A stretch of 64,000 nucleotides of DNA from Pararhizobium gei. Its GTDB lineage: Bacteria; Pseudomonadota; Alphaproteobacteria; Rhizobiales; Rhizobiaceae. The notes below the pieces were generated by a model. The model was given only the letters and a program-made list of their open reading frames with translations, had not been told where the DNA came from and searched no databases. The translations under genes and the position numbers were made by a program. Shown here in pieces: positions 33,640 through 43,062 of the stretch (its first letter is position 1; every line of letters starts with the position of its first letter). Location of the stretch: contig NZ_CP119410.1 of NCBI RefSeq assembly GCF_029223885.1, positions 62,001 through 126,000 of the forward strand, written 5' to 3'.

Positions 33640-33834
33640 ACCACCGTCAACCAACGACGGCCTTACGACTACAGGTCGATCATGCACTCGACTTCGACCT
33701 TCTTCTCCATGAATAACGAGTCAACGATTGAGCCACTTTTGTCGAGCGCGAGCATTGGGCGGACAGGACATTTGAGTGGCAGCGACATCCTGCTCATCAA
33801 TGCGATCTATCCAAACCAAGCCGCACCATCGTAG
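33640..33834 (+). pseudogene. C-terminal relic of a second astacin protease
   Basis: The frame reads RRPYDYRSIMHSTSTFFSMN, then STIEPLLSSASIGRTGHLS and DILLINAIYP before a stop. This is the Met-turn and end of an astacin (compare YDFGSIMHYP and the REKLSEGDRATIKKLY end of the intact protein). No HExxH part precedes it; the DNA upstream is the end of the trypsin-PLD gene. The Tyr of the Met-turn is Ser here. It marks loss of a second protease module. The remaining gap to 34030 shows no gene. Confidence 0.75.
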
Positions 33835-34030
33835 TTCGCGAGCGCCGAAAAACAATCATACATCACCTCCAGAAATCCCGAGTGAATATTTACAATTCAA
33901 CTATTGGGCGTATGTTGATGGTACCGACTATATCCAAGAATGAGCGTTCAGAGTGCTTGGAGCGCTTCAATTCAATCGGGAAACGCTCCTAGCGCCGATC
34001 CACTACGGGCTAGCGTTTCGGAGGAGCCTC

Positions 34031-36424
34031 ATGCCGCCGGTAATCAAGGATAACGACTTCGAAGGAGCAGATCACGGGCTTGTATTGCCGGTGCGCCGAC
34101 TTGTCGATGGCCCGTTCGAGCTTCGCATCGACAATCTCGATCGTGTGGATCCGCCCAGCCCGTACAGGCCCGGTGGCGTGCCGCGCGCCAGCACCTTTAC
34201 CAAGAATGTTTTGACCCTGCCGGTGGAGGACGGCATGCCAGAACTCAAGGTGGCGTTGAAAATTGCCGGCTTTGATCCCGCGACGACGCCGGTCATATGG
34301 CGATTGCAGAGTCTGCACGTGCTCGGCCGCTTCCATCGGAAGGGTGGCACAAAGACCGACCCGCAATATTGGGCCAAGGTCGTGCCGCTCGGCGACGAAT
34401 GGCGCGGCGAGAGCCGCACTGCCGACTTTACTCTGTTCGCTAAGGATACCCCGCCCGCGGATCACGTCGGCGGCGGCCACGCCATTGTCACCGTGGCCGT
34501 GAAACCGCCCGGCGCGACCGGTTGGCTGCAGGATTTCGTCCATTTGCGTATCATTGGCGCCAACCCGGACAGCAAATCAGTCAGGAAACAGATTCGTGCC
34601 GCATTGCCTGGCCGCGACCCCAATCTCTGGTCGATGCTGGACGCAATCTTCGCTTGGGAGGCGGGCTACAAGCAGTTCCGGCCCAAGTCCTATTCCGGCG
34701 ATACTTATATGGGTGTCTCCTTCAAGTGGCCGTCTGACCCGGCTTGGTTTCCGGTGTCGTCCTTCGATTTCGGAGTCGGGCTTTCCCAGTTCACGCATCC
34801 CGATCAACTCACGGCTTCGATCGCTTGGGATTGGCGTGACAATATGAGCTCCGGCATCAACATCTTTCTCGATGCATTGCGCGGCTCATACAAAAAAGAC
34901 ATCACCTGGATCGACTGGGCGAAGGCTGGTTGGCAGAGATACAACGGCAGTGCCGATTACGCAAAAAAGCGAGCCGAATCCGACGACGGTAAGCTCGTCT
35001 CAACGGCCCTCACACCAGGCGATCTGGCGGTTAAGGCGCTGACCAAGATGCTAGCGCTCGTCAAGGCACCGACCTGGCCAGCGTGGCCTCCCGAGGCCGA
35101 GCTTGTGGGCACCAGTGAGGATTTCGAACGCGTCGCGACCGTGTCGCGGTCCGGGGTCAACACGATCGCCGAAGCGGTGACGGCCAAGGTGACCGACCGT
35201 GCCGCGCTGCTATGGATGTGGCCGCAGTTGGAGAGCCAAATGCTTGACTTCGACGACCATCTCGCCACGCCCCTATTTCCTGGTCTCAACGCCGAGCAAA
35301 TCAGCGCAATGCACGCGGAGCTCAGCTCCGACGAGCTGCAGGCGGCGTTGGATCACGCACTTCTGGTCGCGCTACGGCGTTTCGACGGCCCTGTTCTTGA
35401 GACCAACGCTGCCGTGATGGAAACGACGCCGTCCTCGGCCAGCACCCTTGCCGAATGGAACAAGCTTTCGACTTTTGTGCGCAACAATATCAATGGCGGC
35501 TTTGCCGGCTACCAACAGCTGCGGACCAACCTACTCGGCCAGTTCGGCGGCCTGAACGACCCGGACAAGGCCATCAAGCGGATCAACGCGTATTACGGAC
35601 AGTTGACCGGTGCCGCTTTTCCCAAATCCGCCAGTGCTGCCCCGGTCCACCCCGAACTCAAGGCCCGGCTCGCCAAGGGCAAGGCGATCGCGAACGCCAA
35701 GGGGGCCGCAGCGGCGGTCGCCTCCATCGGCAAGATCGGCGGATTCAATATACGACCAAACGCCAACAACCCGAACAAACTCAGCCTGCACTCGTTTGGC
35801 TGGGCGGTCGATATCGACTGGGACATCAACCCCAATGTCAAGAAAACGGCCTTGCCGCTTGCCATCATCAAGGCGGTTACCGGCGTCGACCTTTATGGTG
35901 CGGAGAGCATTCTGCTACGCGTGCCCGCACCCTATGACACGATGCTGCCTGCCGCGAGCGTACTATCGAAGGCTAATGCCGATTTCAAGGTCGCATTCGC
36001 GACCCAGGCCGGACTTAAGAGTGCGATGAAAGAAACGGTGAAGCGGCTCTGCGCCATCACATTGTCTGCCGCTGACCTGACGGCGGCCGAGGGTTTCGCG
36101 ACCGCTCAACCGGCCAAGCTGGACCGCATTCGCGATCTGCTCGCCGGACTGGGTGTTGCGGCGGCAACGGCGAAAGCAACAGCCAAGCTCCTCGGCGAGG
36201 CAGCCGACCTGTTCCGCCGAGCCGCAAAAGTCACCAAACCTGTCGCCAATGGCCCCAGTGACGCAACGCTCGCGCATTTCGGTTTCTTCAACCATGCACC
36301 CGAACTGGTAGCTGCACTCGCCAGCAGCGACGGCGCCGGTCTGCGTTGGCTTGGCGCAGCGAACGGCACCAAGGACTACATGCATTTCGAACTGTTCCCG
36401 GCCGACACGCCCGACCTATTTTGA
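34031..36424 (+). CDS. Large peptidoglycan-hydrolase-like protein (transglycosylase-like region plus C-terminal M15-like peptidase)
   Basis: The protein is 797 residues. Residues 1-180 are beta-rich. Near 200-300 a lytic-transglycosylase-like stretch appears: LDAIFAWEAGYKQF (Glu210) and FDFGVGLSQFTHPDQL, the pattern in which a Glu is followed by a G-GLxQ block. The C-terminal 220 residues hold an M15/VanY-like zinc site: LSLHSFGWAVDIDWD (His587, Asp594) and KDYMHFELF (His785). It would therefore cleave both glycan and peptide. No signal peptide is present. GGAGGAG lies just before ATG 34031, excluding the longer frame. It follows the protease operon on the same strand after a 440-bp gap with a relic. 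Confidence 0.7.
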   Translation: MPPVIKDNDFEGADHGLVLPVRRLVDGPFELRIDNLDRVDPPSPYRPGGVPRASTFTKNVLTLPVEDGMPELKVALKIAGFDPATTPVIWRLQSLHVLGRFHRKGGTKTDPQYWAKVVPLGDEWRGESRTADFTLFAKDTPPADHVGGGHAIVTVAVKPPGATGWLQDFVHLRIIGANPDSKSVRKQIRAALPGRDPNLWSMLDAIFAWEAGYKQFRPKSYSGDTYMGVSFKWPSDPAWFPVSSFDFGVGLSQFTHPDQLTASIAWDWRDNMSSGINIFLDALRGSYKKDITWIDWAKAGWQRYNGSADYAKKRAESDDGKLVSTALTPGDLAVKALTKMLALVKAPTWPAWPPEAELVGTSEDFERVATVSRSGVNTIAEAVTAKVTDRAALLWMWPQLESQMLDFDDHLATPLFPGLNAEQISAMHAELSSDELQAALDHALLVALRRFDGPVLETNAAVMETTPSSASTLAEWNKLSTFVRNNINGGFAGYQQLRTNLLGQFGGLNDPDKAIKRINAYYGQLTGAAFPKSASAAPVHPELKARLAKGKAIANAKGAAAAVASIGKIGGFNIRPNANNPNKLSLHSFGWAVDIDWDINPNVKKTALPLAIIKAVTGVDLYGAESILLRVPAPYDTMLPAASVLSKANADFKVAFATQAGLKSAMKETVKRLCAITLSAADLTAAEGFATAQPAKLDRIRDLLAGLGVAAATAKATAKLLGEAADLFRRAAKVTKPVANGPSDATLAHFGFFNHAPELVAALASSDGAGLRWLGAANGTKDYMHFELFPADTPDLF

Positions 36425-36776
36425 GGGCTCCATTCGGAAAGCTTGGCCCTAAGTGGCGCTATCCTATCGTGACTAGCCCGAGCCTTGGCTTGATGTACGG
36501 TGTCCCAGTTCGGGCGAAGCGCTCGCAATCGCGGCGGCTATTTCTTTAAGGAGACATGGACATAAGCACTCTTCTTAAAGAACACCCAGCCGAGCCCGGC
36601 ATCTATCAGCAGCTGGCCGACCCGCCCTAGCTTGGCGCCGAGCCGCCGCCCTTTACCTAGAGTCCAGCATTGTTCTCGCTTCACCTGAATTTATCGCGTT
36701 CTTGAAGTTCAAAGCGCAACTTGGTCTTGTTAGGAAGTGAGGCTACAATAGCCAATGTTCTTCGGGAGGGAAGGTC
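36425..36776. other. Intergenic stretch without a supported gene
   Basis: About 350 bp. One short frame begins at ATG 36556 after AAGGAGAC (MDISTLLKEHPAEPG) but stops within 30 codons; it may be the remains of a gene start. Nothing else is recognised. The strong ribosome site GGGAGGGAAGG belongs to the next gene. Confidence 0.5.
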
Positions 36777-37685
36777 GTGCGCATCATTTTGCTTGTTTTC
36801 GCCTTTTTCGCCGGCCTAATCATAACGACCGTCGAGTGTTTTGCAGCCCAGCAATGTCCCAGTGCAACGCAGTGCCGCGAGATCCCGCCGAATGGCAAGT
36901 TGATCCACAAACCCAATAGCGCGGGAAACAGGATTTGGACCAGTCCGTGCGGCCCCAACACTTTCCCAAGCTCAGACGATCAAATCTGCCTCGAGATTGC
37001 AGCATGCCCGCAAGCTGGGGCCTTCGGAAAATTCCTTAAGGCCGTATCAGGTCAGTGTAAGCAGAAGCATTTCAACGGTTTCTTTGGTCTCGACGGCATG
37101 ACGTTTGGTATTCTCGATTGGACGTCTTCGAATATTCCCGGTGTACTGAAGGCGCATGAGGCTCGCTCACCGTCTGAATACCAGCGTCTTTTCGGGACAC
37201 TGCCAACGAAGAACGGGTGTGTCGATACCGCCTGGGTCTGCAAGGCCAACCGAGAGGCAGCTTTCATGTGCGACAGTGCATTGCGTGACAGCTTCACGTC
37301 AGCGCTCGCGACCAGCGATTTTCGGAAAGCCGAAATGGATTACGCCTTGAAGCAATACGAAGAGCGCCTCAAACGCTATGAATCGCTTGGTCTCAAGACG
37401 GAATATGGCAATACGGCCATGGCAGTCTTGGCGAATAATCTTAAGCGGACAAATTCGTGCAAGCCCTCGGTATGGAAGGCTGCCTGCAGCAACAAGCCCA
37501 CGGAGCGCGAGGTCGTCGATTGCATGCTCCAAAAGTATATCAATGGCACGTGCAGGGGCAGCGTCAGAGGTTCGCGCGAACGAGTCAAGGTTATCAAAGC
37601 ATTGTTCGAGGGCGGGTCAGAGAGCACCGTCATTCACCCGAAAATTTCGGAGGTGGAGAAATGCGTAACCAACTGGAGCCGCTAA
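36777..37685 (+). CDS. Exported cysteine-rich protein, possibly lysozyme-like
   Basis: The 302-residue protein starts at GTG 36777 after GGGAGGGAAGG. It has a signal peptide (RIILLVFAFFAGLIITTVECFA) and about 14 cysteines in the mature part, suggesting disulfides. The segment GFFGLDGMTFGILDWTSSNI resembles the core loop of lysozyme-like GH46 relatives (compare DCQGLSAGVLQWNVGKGSL in the protein at 45322), but I see no clear catalytic Glu before it. It could be an inactive relative, a wall-binding protein or an unrelated secreted toxin or immunity factor. Confidence 0.6.
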   Translation: MRIILLVFAFFAGLIITTVECFAAQQCPSATQCREIPPNGKLIHKPNSAGNRIWTSPCGPNTFPSSDDQICLEIAACPQAGAFGKFLKAVSGQCKQKHFNGFFGLDGMTFGILDWTSSNIPGVLKAHEARSPSEYQRLFGTLPTKNGCVDTAWVCKANREAAFMCDSALRDSFTSALATSDFRKAEMDYALKQYEERLKRYESLGLKTEYGNTAMAVLANNLKRTNSCKPSVWKAACSNKPTEREVVDCMLQKYINGTCRGSVRGSRERVKVIKALFEGGSESTVIHPKISEVEKCVTNWSR

Positions 37686-37946
37686 TCGAATGCTCTCATA
37701 GGGCGAGGCCTCGAGGCATGCCAAAGAACTGCTCGGCTGTCCGGTACCACGTCGGACTGATCGAGCATGTTCGAAGACTGCTAGCGGAAACTGACGCTGG
37801 GCGCGGCCAGCGGCCGAAGGTAATCGTGGTCCAGTCATCAGGCTAGCCGTCAAATGTGAAAGGGCAGGCTGCGGTTTGAATTGACTAACCGGCACTTGAT
37901 CATCGCGGCTCTCGTCTGCTTCTATTGAGCCGTCTCAGACGGTGCT

Positions 37947-40448
37947 TCACGGTTCGGGCACGAATTCCTTCGGCACCTTGTGCCCGTCCGCCTTGAACTG
38001 AAAAACGAAATAGGGCGGAATACAGAGACCCCTCTGGTCGCCCGCGCCTTCGTTGCTGCCGAGCCAGGCGTTGTCGGGCATCTTCTCGCCGAAGAAATTG
38101 ATCGCCAGACGCTTGCGGTTAGCGGCGGTTTCCTTAACGGACATCCGGGCATCCTTGCGTCGTTTCGCGCGCTCGTCAAACTTCGTTTTGGCGTTATCGG
38201 GCGAATAGCCCATCGGGCTCAGGCATATATAATCGTCCCGGCAGGGATGGGCCGCGTCACAGGCGCGAACTCCGGAATAGTTGGTATAGATTCCGAAACA
38301 ATTGTCAGGTGTACGCCTGCCCTCGCCGACCTCGTCCAGGCAGGGGTTGAAGCCGCTCGCGGCGAGAAGGCCGCATGTCGCTTCCTCCGGCAGACCGACG
38401 CATTCGGACAGTCGCAGCGCGCCAGCCGGAAAACCGCCGGTAGCCTGCTCCCGCACCCGCCGGGCGTGTTCCTCGGCCGTCTCCATCCTTGTCTTGCTTC
38501 CCACCTTTATCTTCATCGGGTCCAGCCCTCCGATCCCTTCATAGGCTTCCTGGTGGGACGCCACATAGCTGTTGCCGAGAGGAGCGGCAGGCGTCACATG
38601 CTCGGTCGAGATCGTCGTGTCGCGCGGCATGCCGTCCTTCGGACCGGGAACCTTGGGGTCGCGGAAATATTTTTCGATGCCGAATATCCTGGACACGACC
38701 TTGCCGACCTGCATTGGGTCGCCGATCTTCGCCCCCCCGTCGGGGCTGCTGCAAATGCCGATGCCCAGCTGGTTGTCCGACTGGAAGACGGGCTTGCAGG
38801 CGAGATGCTTGGCGCATCCCCATTGCCGCACGCCCTTCGGCGCCACGCCGTCCATCAGGCAGGTCGCGCCCCAGCCGCCGATCAGCTGGATGTCGAGATC
38901 CGCCGCCCTAGCGGACGCGGGGTCAGGTTTCAGCGCCTCATAGCTGTTCAGGGGACGAGCCGCATAACTCGTCGCGAGATCCGGGAATGTCGGAACCTCC
39001 CCGCTTGCAATTTTCTCGAGGATCTTGATGCGGCGGAGTTGGTCGCCGAAGAAATGCGCCGAACCCGGCAGGAAGACCGCGTTTACCGGCGACGTGTCGG
39101 GCCTATCCGCGCCCGGAAAATGAAAGCCCGCGATGGCGCGTGTTTGATGGCATCCGGAACAGGAGGCCTCGTTAAGCCGGGTGCGGAATTCGAGCGCCGA
39201 TCCGACATAGCCGAGCGTGTAGTCGTCGTCGTATTTCTTGAGCGCGGCATCGATCTCCTTATTGTCGATGATCTGTTCGGCCTTCACGGGGGCGTCCCAG
39301 AACGGCTGGTTGCCGGACCGGCTGGCGCCGCCCGGCGAGATCGAAATGGCGCGGCAGGCAAGAAATTCCTGCGGAATATTGAGCAAGCCGTTATCGACGT
39401 CGCCGATTGCGTTCTTGCTCAGGAGATATTCGACAAGCGCCTGTCTGCTGATCTTTAGGCCCCGCTTGTCCTCGCAAGTATTGTCGTCGAACGGTTTGCC
39501 CAGCAGCCGCGCGCGATCGATCTGGTTGGTCATGTAGCTGGGCTTCCAGCGTCCGCCATTCTCGCCCTGCGTCCATCGGAACACCCTGATGATATAGGTG
39601 CCGAGGGTGCCGAAATCGGTGATATCGGCCCCGGCGGCCACCCTCGATCCCTGCATGTTCAGCTCGATCCGTTCGATATCCTCTGGCTTCAGCACGGAGA
39701 CGAGCAATTTCGCCTGCTTGACGAGGTCGCCGGTGGGGGTCCCGTTCTTGAGACCATCGGCATAGTCCAGCCAGCGCCTGGCGACGTCCTGACAGCTTAT
39801 CGCCTTGGACCAGGGACGCGCCGGGAAAACCACGTTCATCGTCACGGGCAGCCGCGATCGGTAGTCCCGAGTGCCGATCGCCGTGCTCGGCAGCCGTCCT
39901 TCATATGCGAACCGATAGATGGCGCTGATTTCTCCGCATTCCAGGCGCTCGCCGCGACCATCGACCCTGTCGCGGTTGAACTGCCGGTCCATGCGGTTGA
40001 TGACGCCGACCAGCTCGATGCGCGCGCCGGCATAGGTTAAAAAACCTATGTCGAGGCTCTTGGCATTGCCGCCACCGAATTCTGTGTGCTTGGGCAGGGA
40101 TTCGAGGTCCGCCTTCACCGTTTTCCGCACCTCATCGAACACCGAAAGCTGAAATGGGTTCGATGCGAAGTCCTCCTCCTTCATCATCGACCGGTCGTCC
40201 TTGAAGACGAGGCACTGGAAATTCAGTGATCCCGCCTTGGCGCAGTCGCCGTCCTGCTGGTCGAGCTCCGCAAGCGTCGTCGGGTCGATGATATAAGGTC
40301 CTACTAGCGGCGCGGGGATCGTCGCCGTCACATGCTGCTCGGAGGCCGCGCCTCCTCTATCCGGCACATGCACCAGTAGGAGTGCGGACAGGACCATCGG
40401 GATGAACCGGACGGGCCGGCGGCGAAAATATGTTGGAAGATTAAGCAT
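37947..40448 (-). CDS. Large exported protein with a single c-type haem motif
   Basis: The 833-residue protein has an N-terminal signal (RRRPVRFIPMVLSALLLVHV) and one CxxCH haem-attachment motif (ASCSGCHQTRA, around 39150-39165). It has many further cysteines in the C-terminal half (such as CGLLAASGFNPC and CDAAHPCRDDYIC). I do not recognise a named family. A single haem in so large a secreted protein, with no oxidase or cytochrome genes nearby, is unusual. GGGGGAAC precedes ATG 40448. It is divergent from the GH75-like gene with 140 bp between. A fragment of a paralogue lies at 24165-24262. Confidence 0.7.
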   Translation of the reverse strand: MLNLPTYFRRRPVRFIPMVLSALLLVHVPDRGGAASEQHVTATIPAPLVGPYIIDPTTLAELDQQDGDCAKAGSLNFQCLVFKDDRSMMKEEDFASNPFQLSVFDEVRKTVKADLESLPKHTEFGGGNAKSLDIGFLTYAGARIELVGVINRMDRQFNRDRVDGRGERLECGEISAIYRFAYEGRLPSTAIGTRDYRSRLPVTMNVVFPARPWSKAISCQDVARRWLDYADGLKNGTPTGDLVKQAKLLVSVLKPEDIERIELNMQGSRVAAGADITDFGTLGTYIIRVFRWTQGENGGRWKPSYMTNQIDRARLLGKPFDDNTCEDKRGLKISRQALVEYLLSKNAIGDVDNGLLNIPQEFLACRAISISPGGASRSGNQPFWDAPVKAEQIIDNKEIDAALKKYDDDYTLGYVGSALEFRTRLNEASCSGCHQTRAIAGFHFPGADRPDTSPVNAVFLPGSAHFFGDQLRRIKILEKIASGEVPTFPDLATSYAARPLNSYEALKPDPASARAADLDIQLIGGWGATCLMDGVAPKGVRQWGCAKHLACKPVFQSDNQLGIGICSSPDGGAKIGDPMQVGKVVSRIFGIEKYFRDPKVPGPKDGMPRDTTISTEHVTPAAPLGNSYVASHQEAYEGIGGLDPMKIKVGSKTRMETAEEHARRVREQATGGFPAGALRLSECVGLPEEATCGLLAASGFNPCLDEVGEGRRTPDNCFGIYTNYSGVRACDAAHPCRDDYICLSPMGYSPDNAKTKFDERAKRRKDARMSVKETAANRKRLAINFFGEKMPDNAWLGSNEGAGDQRGLCIPPYFVFQFKADGHKVPKEFVPEP

Positions 40449-40588
40449 ATGTTCCCCCGAACGCTTGCAATGCCAAGTTGATATTTTGGCATACTGCGTT
40501 ATTGTCAAGCGGTTTGATGCCTACCAGATTGAATTGACGTTGCATTCGCCTCGGCGATGTGCCCGGGTGCGTGAGATGGGGGAATTTC

Positions 40589-41635
40589 ATGTTCTTGTCG
40601 ATCCATATCCGCATGATCGCAGCGGCGCTGGCGGTGTCGGCCATCCTGACCGCACCCGCGGATGCGGCAACGAAATGCCCCAAGGCCGCGCATGGCCGTC
40701 GCGTCTTCCCCGATGGCGCCATCCTGATGCGAACCGAACTCGCGGTTAACCCCGACGGTACCGCGGCATCCTATGTGCCCGGAGATCACGGTTACACCTA
40801 TGTGGCCAATGGCGTGAATCTCATAGACAAGGGCGAGAAGCGCGATTGCCTGGATAATTTCACGCTCTGCCGGAGGAAATGGAAGGAAGCGGAGACCGCC
40901 GACTTCGCCCCGGGTTCGCCGGAATTCTGCGTCTTTGCGCTCGAAGCCGTACCGTACAAGGCCGGTATCCCTCAGTCGAAATGCGAAAGCGACCGCTATG
41001 TCGTCGGCAATGGCAAGGGCAGGCCGAAGCTGGGGAAGAAAGTTTCGGCATTCGACGGGTCTGAGGTTGATACCTATCTATCGACCACCTCATTGAAGCA
41101 CACCGTCGACAAAAAGCCCGTCTATGTCGACTCCGCCGCCATCCCCGGCTTGGTCGTACCGAGAGGCCAAAGCAGCCTGCTTGGATCGCTGGCCTGGGTT
41201 CGGTATGGCGATCGGGAGGTTTTCGCCATCGTCAACGATACCGGCCCAAAGTTCGGCGAAGGGTCCGTCGCGCTGCATCAGCTTCTGCGCTATGGCGCCA
41301 TTCAGCCTTTCCAGCCGATCGGACCGATTTGGCTCGATCAGCGCTGTACAAAGGCGGAACTCGATCTCAAGGCACCCTTCCTGTCAAAGCCGGATGACGG
41401 AGAGGATGACCTATGCAAACCCGGCCATGTCACCACCAGCGCCTCGGACATCAGGGCTTATGACGGCATCGGCGGCCATGTCGTCACGATTATCCTCGCT
41501 AAGAAACCGCCGATGAAAGGCAAGCGACTGGTGACCGAGGAGCTGACGATCGATCACCTGCACCAATGGGTTCTCGATGCCGGCTACAGCTCCGACAAAC
41601 TGAATGAGATGGCGAGCTGCCTGGGAAAAAAATAG
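40589..41635 (+). CDS. Exported GH75-like chitosanase-family protein
   Basis: The 348-residue protein has a signal peptide (RMIAAALAVSAILTAPADA). In the mature part VYVDSAAIPGLVVPR, then LAWVRYGDREVFAIVNDTGP and KFGEGSVALHQLL, match the core of fungal-type GH75 chitosanases, in which Asp217 (VNDTGP) and Glu224 (GEGS) would be the catalytic pair. Possible substrates are chitosan, de-acetylated chitin or murein glycan. GGGGGAA precedes ATG 40589. Several extra Cys residues suggest disulfides. It is followed by the Hedgehog-like gene on the same strand. Confidence 0.75.
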   Translation: MFLSIHIRMIAAALAVSAILTAPADAATKCPKAAHGRRVFPDGAILMRTELAVNPDGTAASYVPGDHGYTYVANGVNLIDKGEKRDCLDNFTLCRRKWKEAETADFAPGSPEFCVFALEAVPYKAGIPQSKCESDRYVVGNGKGRPKLGKKVSAFDGSEVDTYLSTTSLKHTVDKKPVYVDSAAIPGLVVPRGQSSLLGSLAWVRYGDREVFAIVNDTGPKFGEGSVALHQLLRYGAIQPFQPIGPIWLDQRCTKAELDLKAPFLSKPDDGEDDLCKPGHVTTSASDIRAYDGIGGHVVTIILAKKPPMKGKRLVTEELTIDHLHQWVLDAGYSSDKLNEMASCLGKK

Positions 41636-41744
41636 ACGCGGCCTCCGCACTGGATGGGACGGTTTGATTGAAGCAAGGCGTGGCGCGTCAAAAGCCACCA
41701 ACAAGTAATGTCGGCGACGGCCACTCACGGAGAGGGAGAAGCAT

Positions 41745-42983
41745 ATGCCAATTACAGGACAGGGTTGGGAACTTCACGTTGAGCGCCTGGGAATTCAGAA
41801 AAAGGGCGGGCTGACGCGGACCTATGGAACATATCAGGTTTACATCAACGGCAACCCCGCGGCCGAGCTTTCAGGCCATATATGCGAAACAATCGGGCCT
41901 GGCGACAACAGCAAGAAGAACAACGGGAAGCGCGTCGAAGCGGGGGCATATCCGCTTTCGACACATTTTGGGGCCAAGTATGAGACGATTGGCTATTCGG
42001 AAGATCTGGAGACGCCGGGCGAGATCCATATGCCGAGCGTTCTGCTACTGGACACCAACAAGCGAACCGGCATCCTTGTCCATCCCGGCCATCCACCGCA
42101 CCTCTATCTCTCGAGCGTCGGCTGCTTCAATCCGACCAAGCCACTGGGGTCGGCCGACGAAATGGATTTCTGGGAGAGCCGGGATCGCGTGATCGCGATC
42201 ATCGAGAGCCTGAAGGCGTTTGCGCCCAATGCATTCCGCCGCCGCCGCCAGACGCCCATATCGAATGCGACGGTCGTTGTGGATGGCGAGCCGATGGGGA
42301 CGGTCAGAACCAATCCGCCGGCCGACGTCCCGGTCATGGCCCGCGCGGCAGACGGCGGTCCGCCGCCTCCGGCGTCCAGCGTGCAGATCGGCCTGCTCAC
42401 ACAAGCGCTCGATGCGCTGAAGCGCTCCGGCCGCCCTGTGGCAAAACTGCATGTGGATTTTCTGGATTCGACGAGCTTGGCGACAATCAACGTGGACTTC
42501 CATCCGTCCACAGCAACCGCCGCACTGAGCACCGCTTCTCCAAGGGAGCTCAACCTGCACGACAAGGTACCGAACCAGAGCGAGATCAGTGTCTGCGGAG
42601 CGATCGTCAAGAAGATCAAGCGCGGTGATCCGGAGTTTGCTGCGTTAGTCAGCAACGCCAACGCCAATATCGAATTCAAGGATGAGGAAGGCACTGGGGC
42701 GGATCGCATGATGTCGCCCCGGCTCAGGGACGGCCTCGACCGCCTGGCCACATTGGTTGCCGCGGAATGGCCGGGCGTGAAGTTGCGCGTGACAGAGGCA
42801 TGGGACGAGAACAACGAGCATCACGGCAGGTCGCTCCATTACGAGGGGCGCGGTGCCGATCTGACCACCTCACCCAAGGATGGCGACAAGCTCGGCCGCC
42901 TCGCCCAGCTGGCAGTCGATGCTGGGTTGGACTGGGTCTTTTTCGAAGACACCTCTCATGTCCATGTCTCGGTGAAGCGTTAA
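41745..42983 (+). CDS. DUF5675 domain fused to a Hedgehog signalling-domain-like zinc peptidase domain
   Basis: The protein is 412 residues. Residues about 8-150 match DUF5675 ([40 protein letters not shown]). Residues 270-412 align without large gaps to the animal Hedgehog N-terminal domain: [61 protein letters not shown]. All Hedgehog zinc-site residues are present (His365, Asp372, His407; Glu401 and His405 at the catalytic positions), as are most calcium ligands (Glu314, Glu315, Asp320, Glu351, Asp354; the sixth is Asn356). The fold is shared with M15 D-Ala-D-Ala peptidases, so it may cut peptidoglycan. No Hog autoprocessing domain and no signal peptide are present. Confidence 0.88.
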   Translation: MPITGQGWELHVERLGIQKKGGLTRTYGTYQVYINGNPAAELSGHICETIGPGDNSKKNNGKRVEAGAYPLSTHFGAKYETIGYSEDLETPGEIHMPSVLLLDTNKRTGILVHPGHPPHLYLSSVGCFNPTKPLGSADEMDFWESRDRVIAIIESLKAFAPNAFRRRRQTPISNATVVVDGEPMGTVRTNPPADVPVMARAADGGPPPPASSVQIGLLTQALDALKRSGRPVAKLHVDFLDSTSLATINVDFHPSTATAALSTASPRELNLHDKVPNQSEISVCGAIVKKIKRGDPEFAALVSNANANIEFKDEEGTGADRMMSPRLRDGLDRLATLVAAEWPGVKLRVTEAWDENNEHHGRSLHYEGRGADLTTSPKDGDKLGRLAQLAVDAGLDWVFFEDTSHVHVSVKR

Positions 42984-43062
42984 AAGCGTCGGAAGATCGA
43001 TGCTAGGCAACGTCGCCCGGTTGAATCAGCGCAGCGTGGACCTTTCCTCGCTGCGCTCCAAT

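Noticed and set aside
37980..39458. 492-codon open frame on the plus strand
   Set aside because: It is antisense to the 833-residue exported protein, which has a signal peptide, a ribosome site and a paralogue fragment; the shadow frame has none of these.
41745..42983. A complete Hedgehog protein with autoprocessing
   Set aside because: No Hint/Hog intein-like domain follows; the protein ends right after the signalling-like domain, and DUF5675 precedes it.
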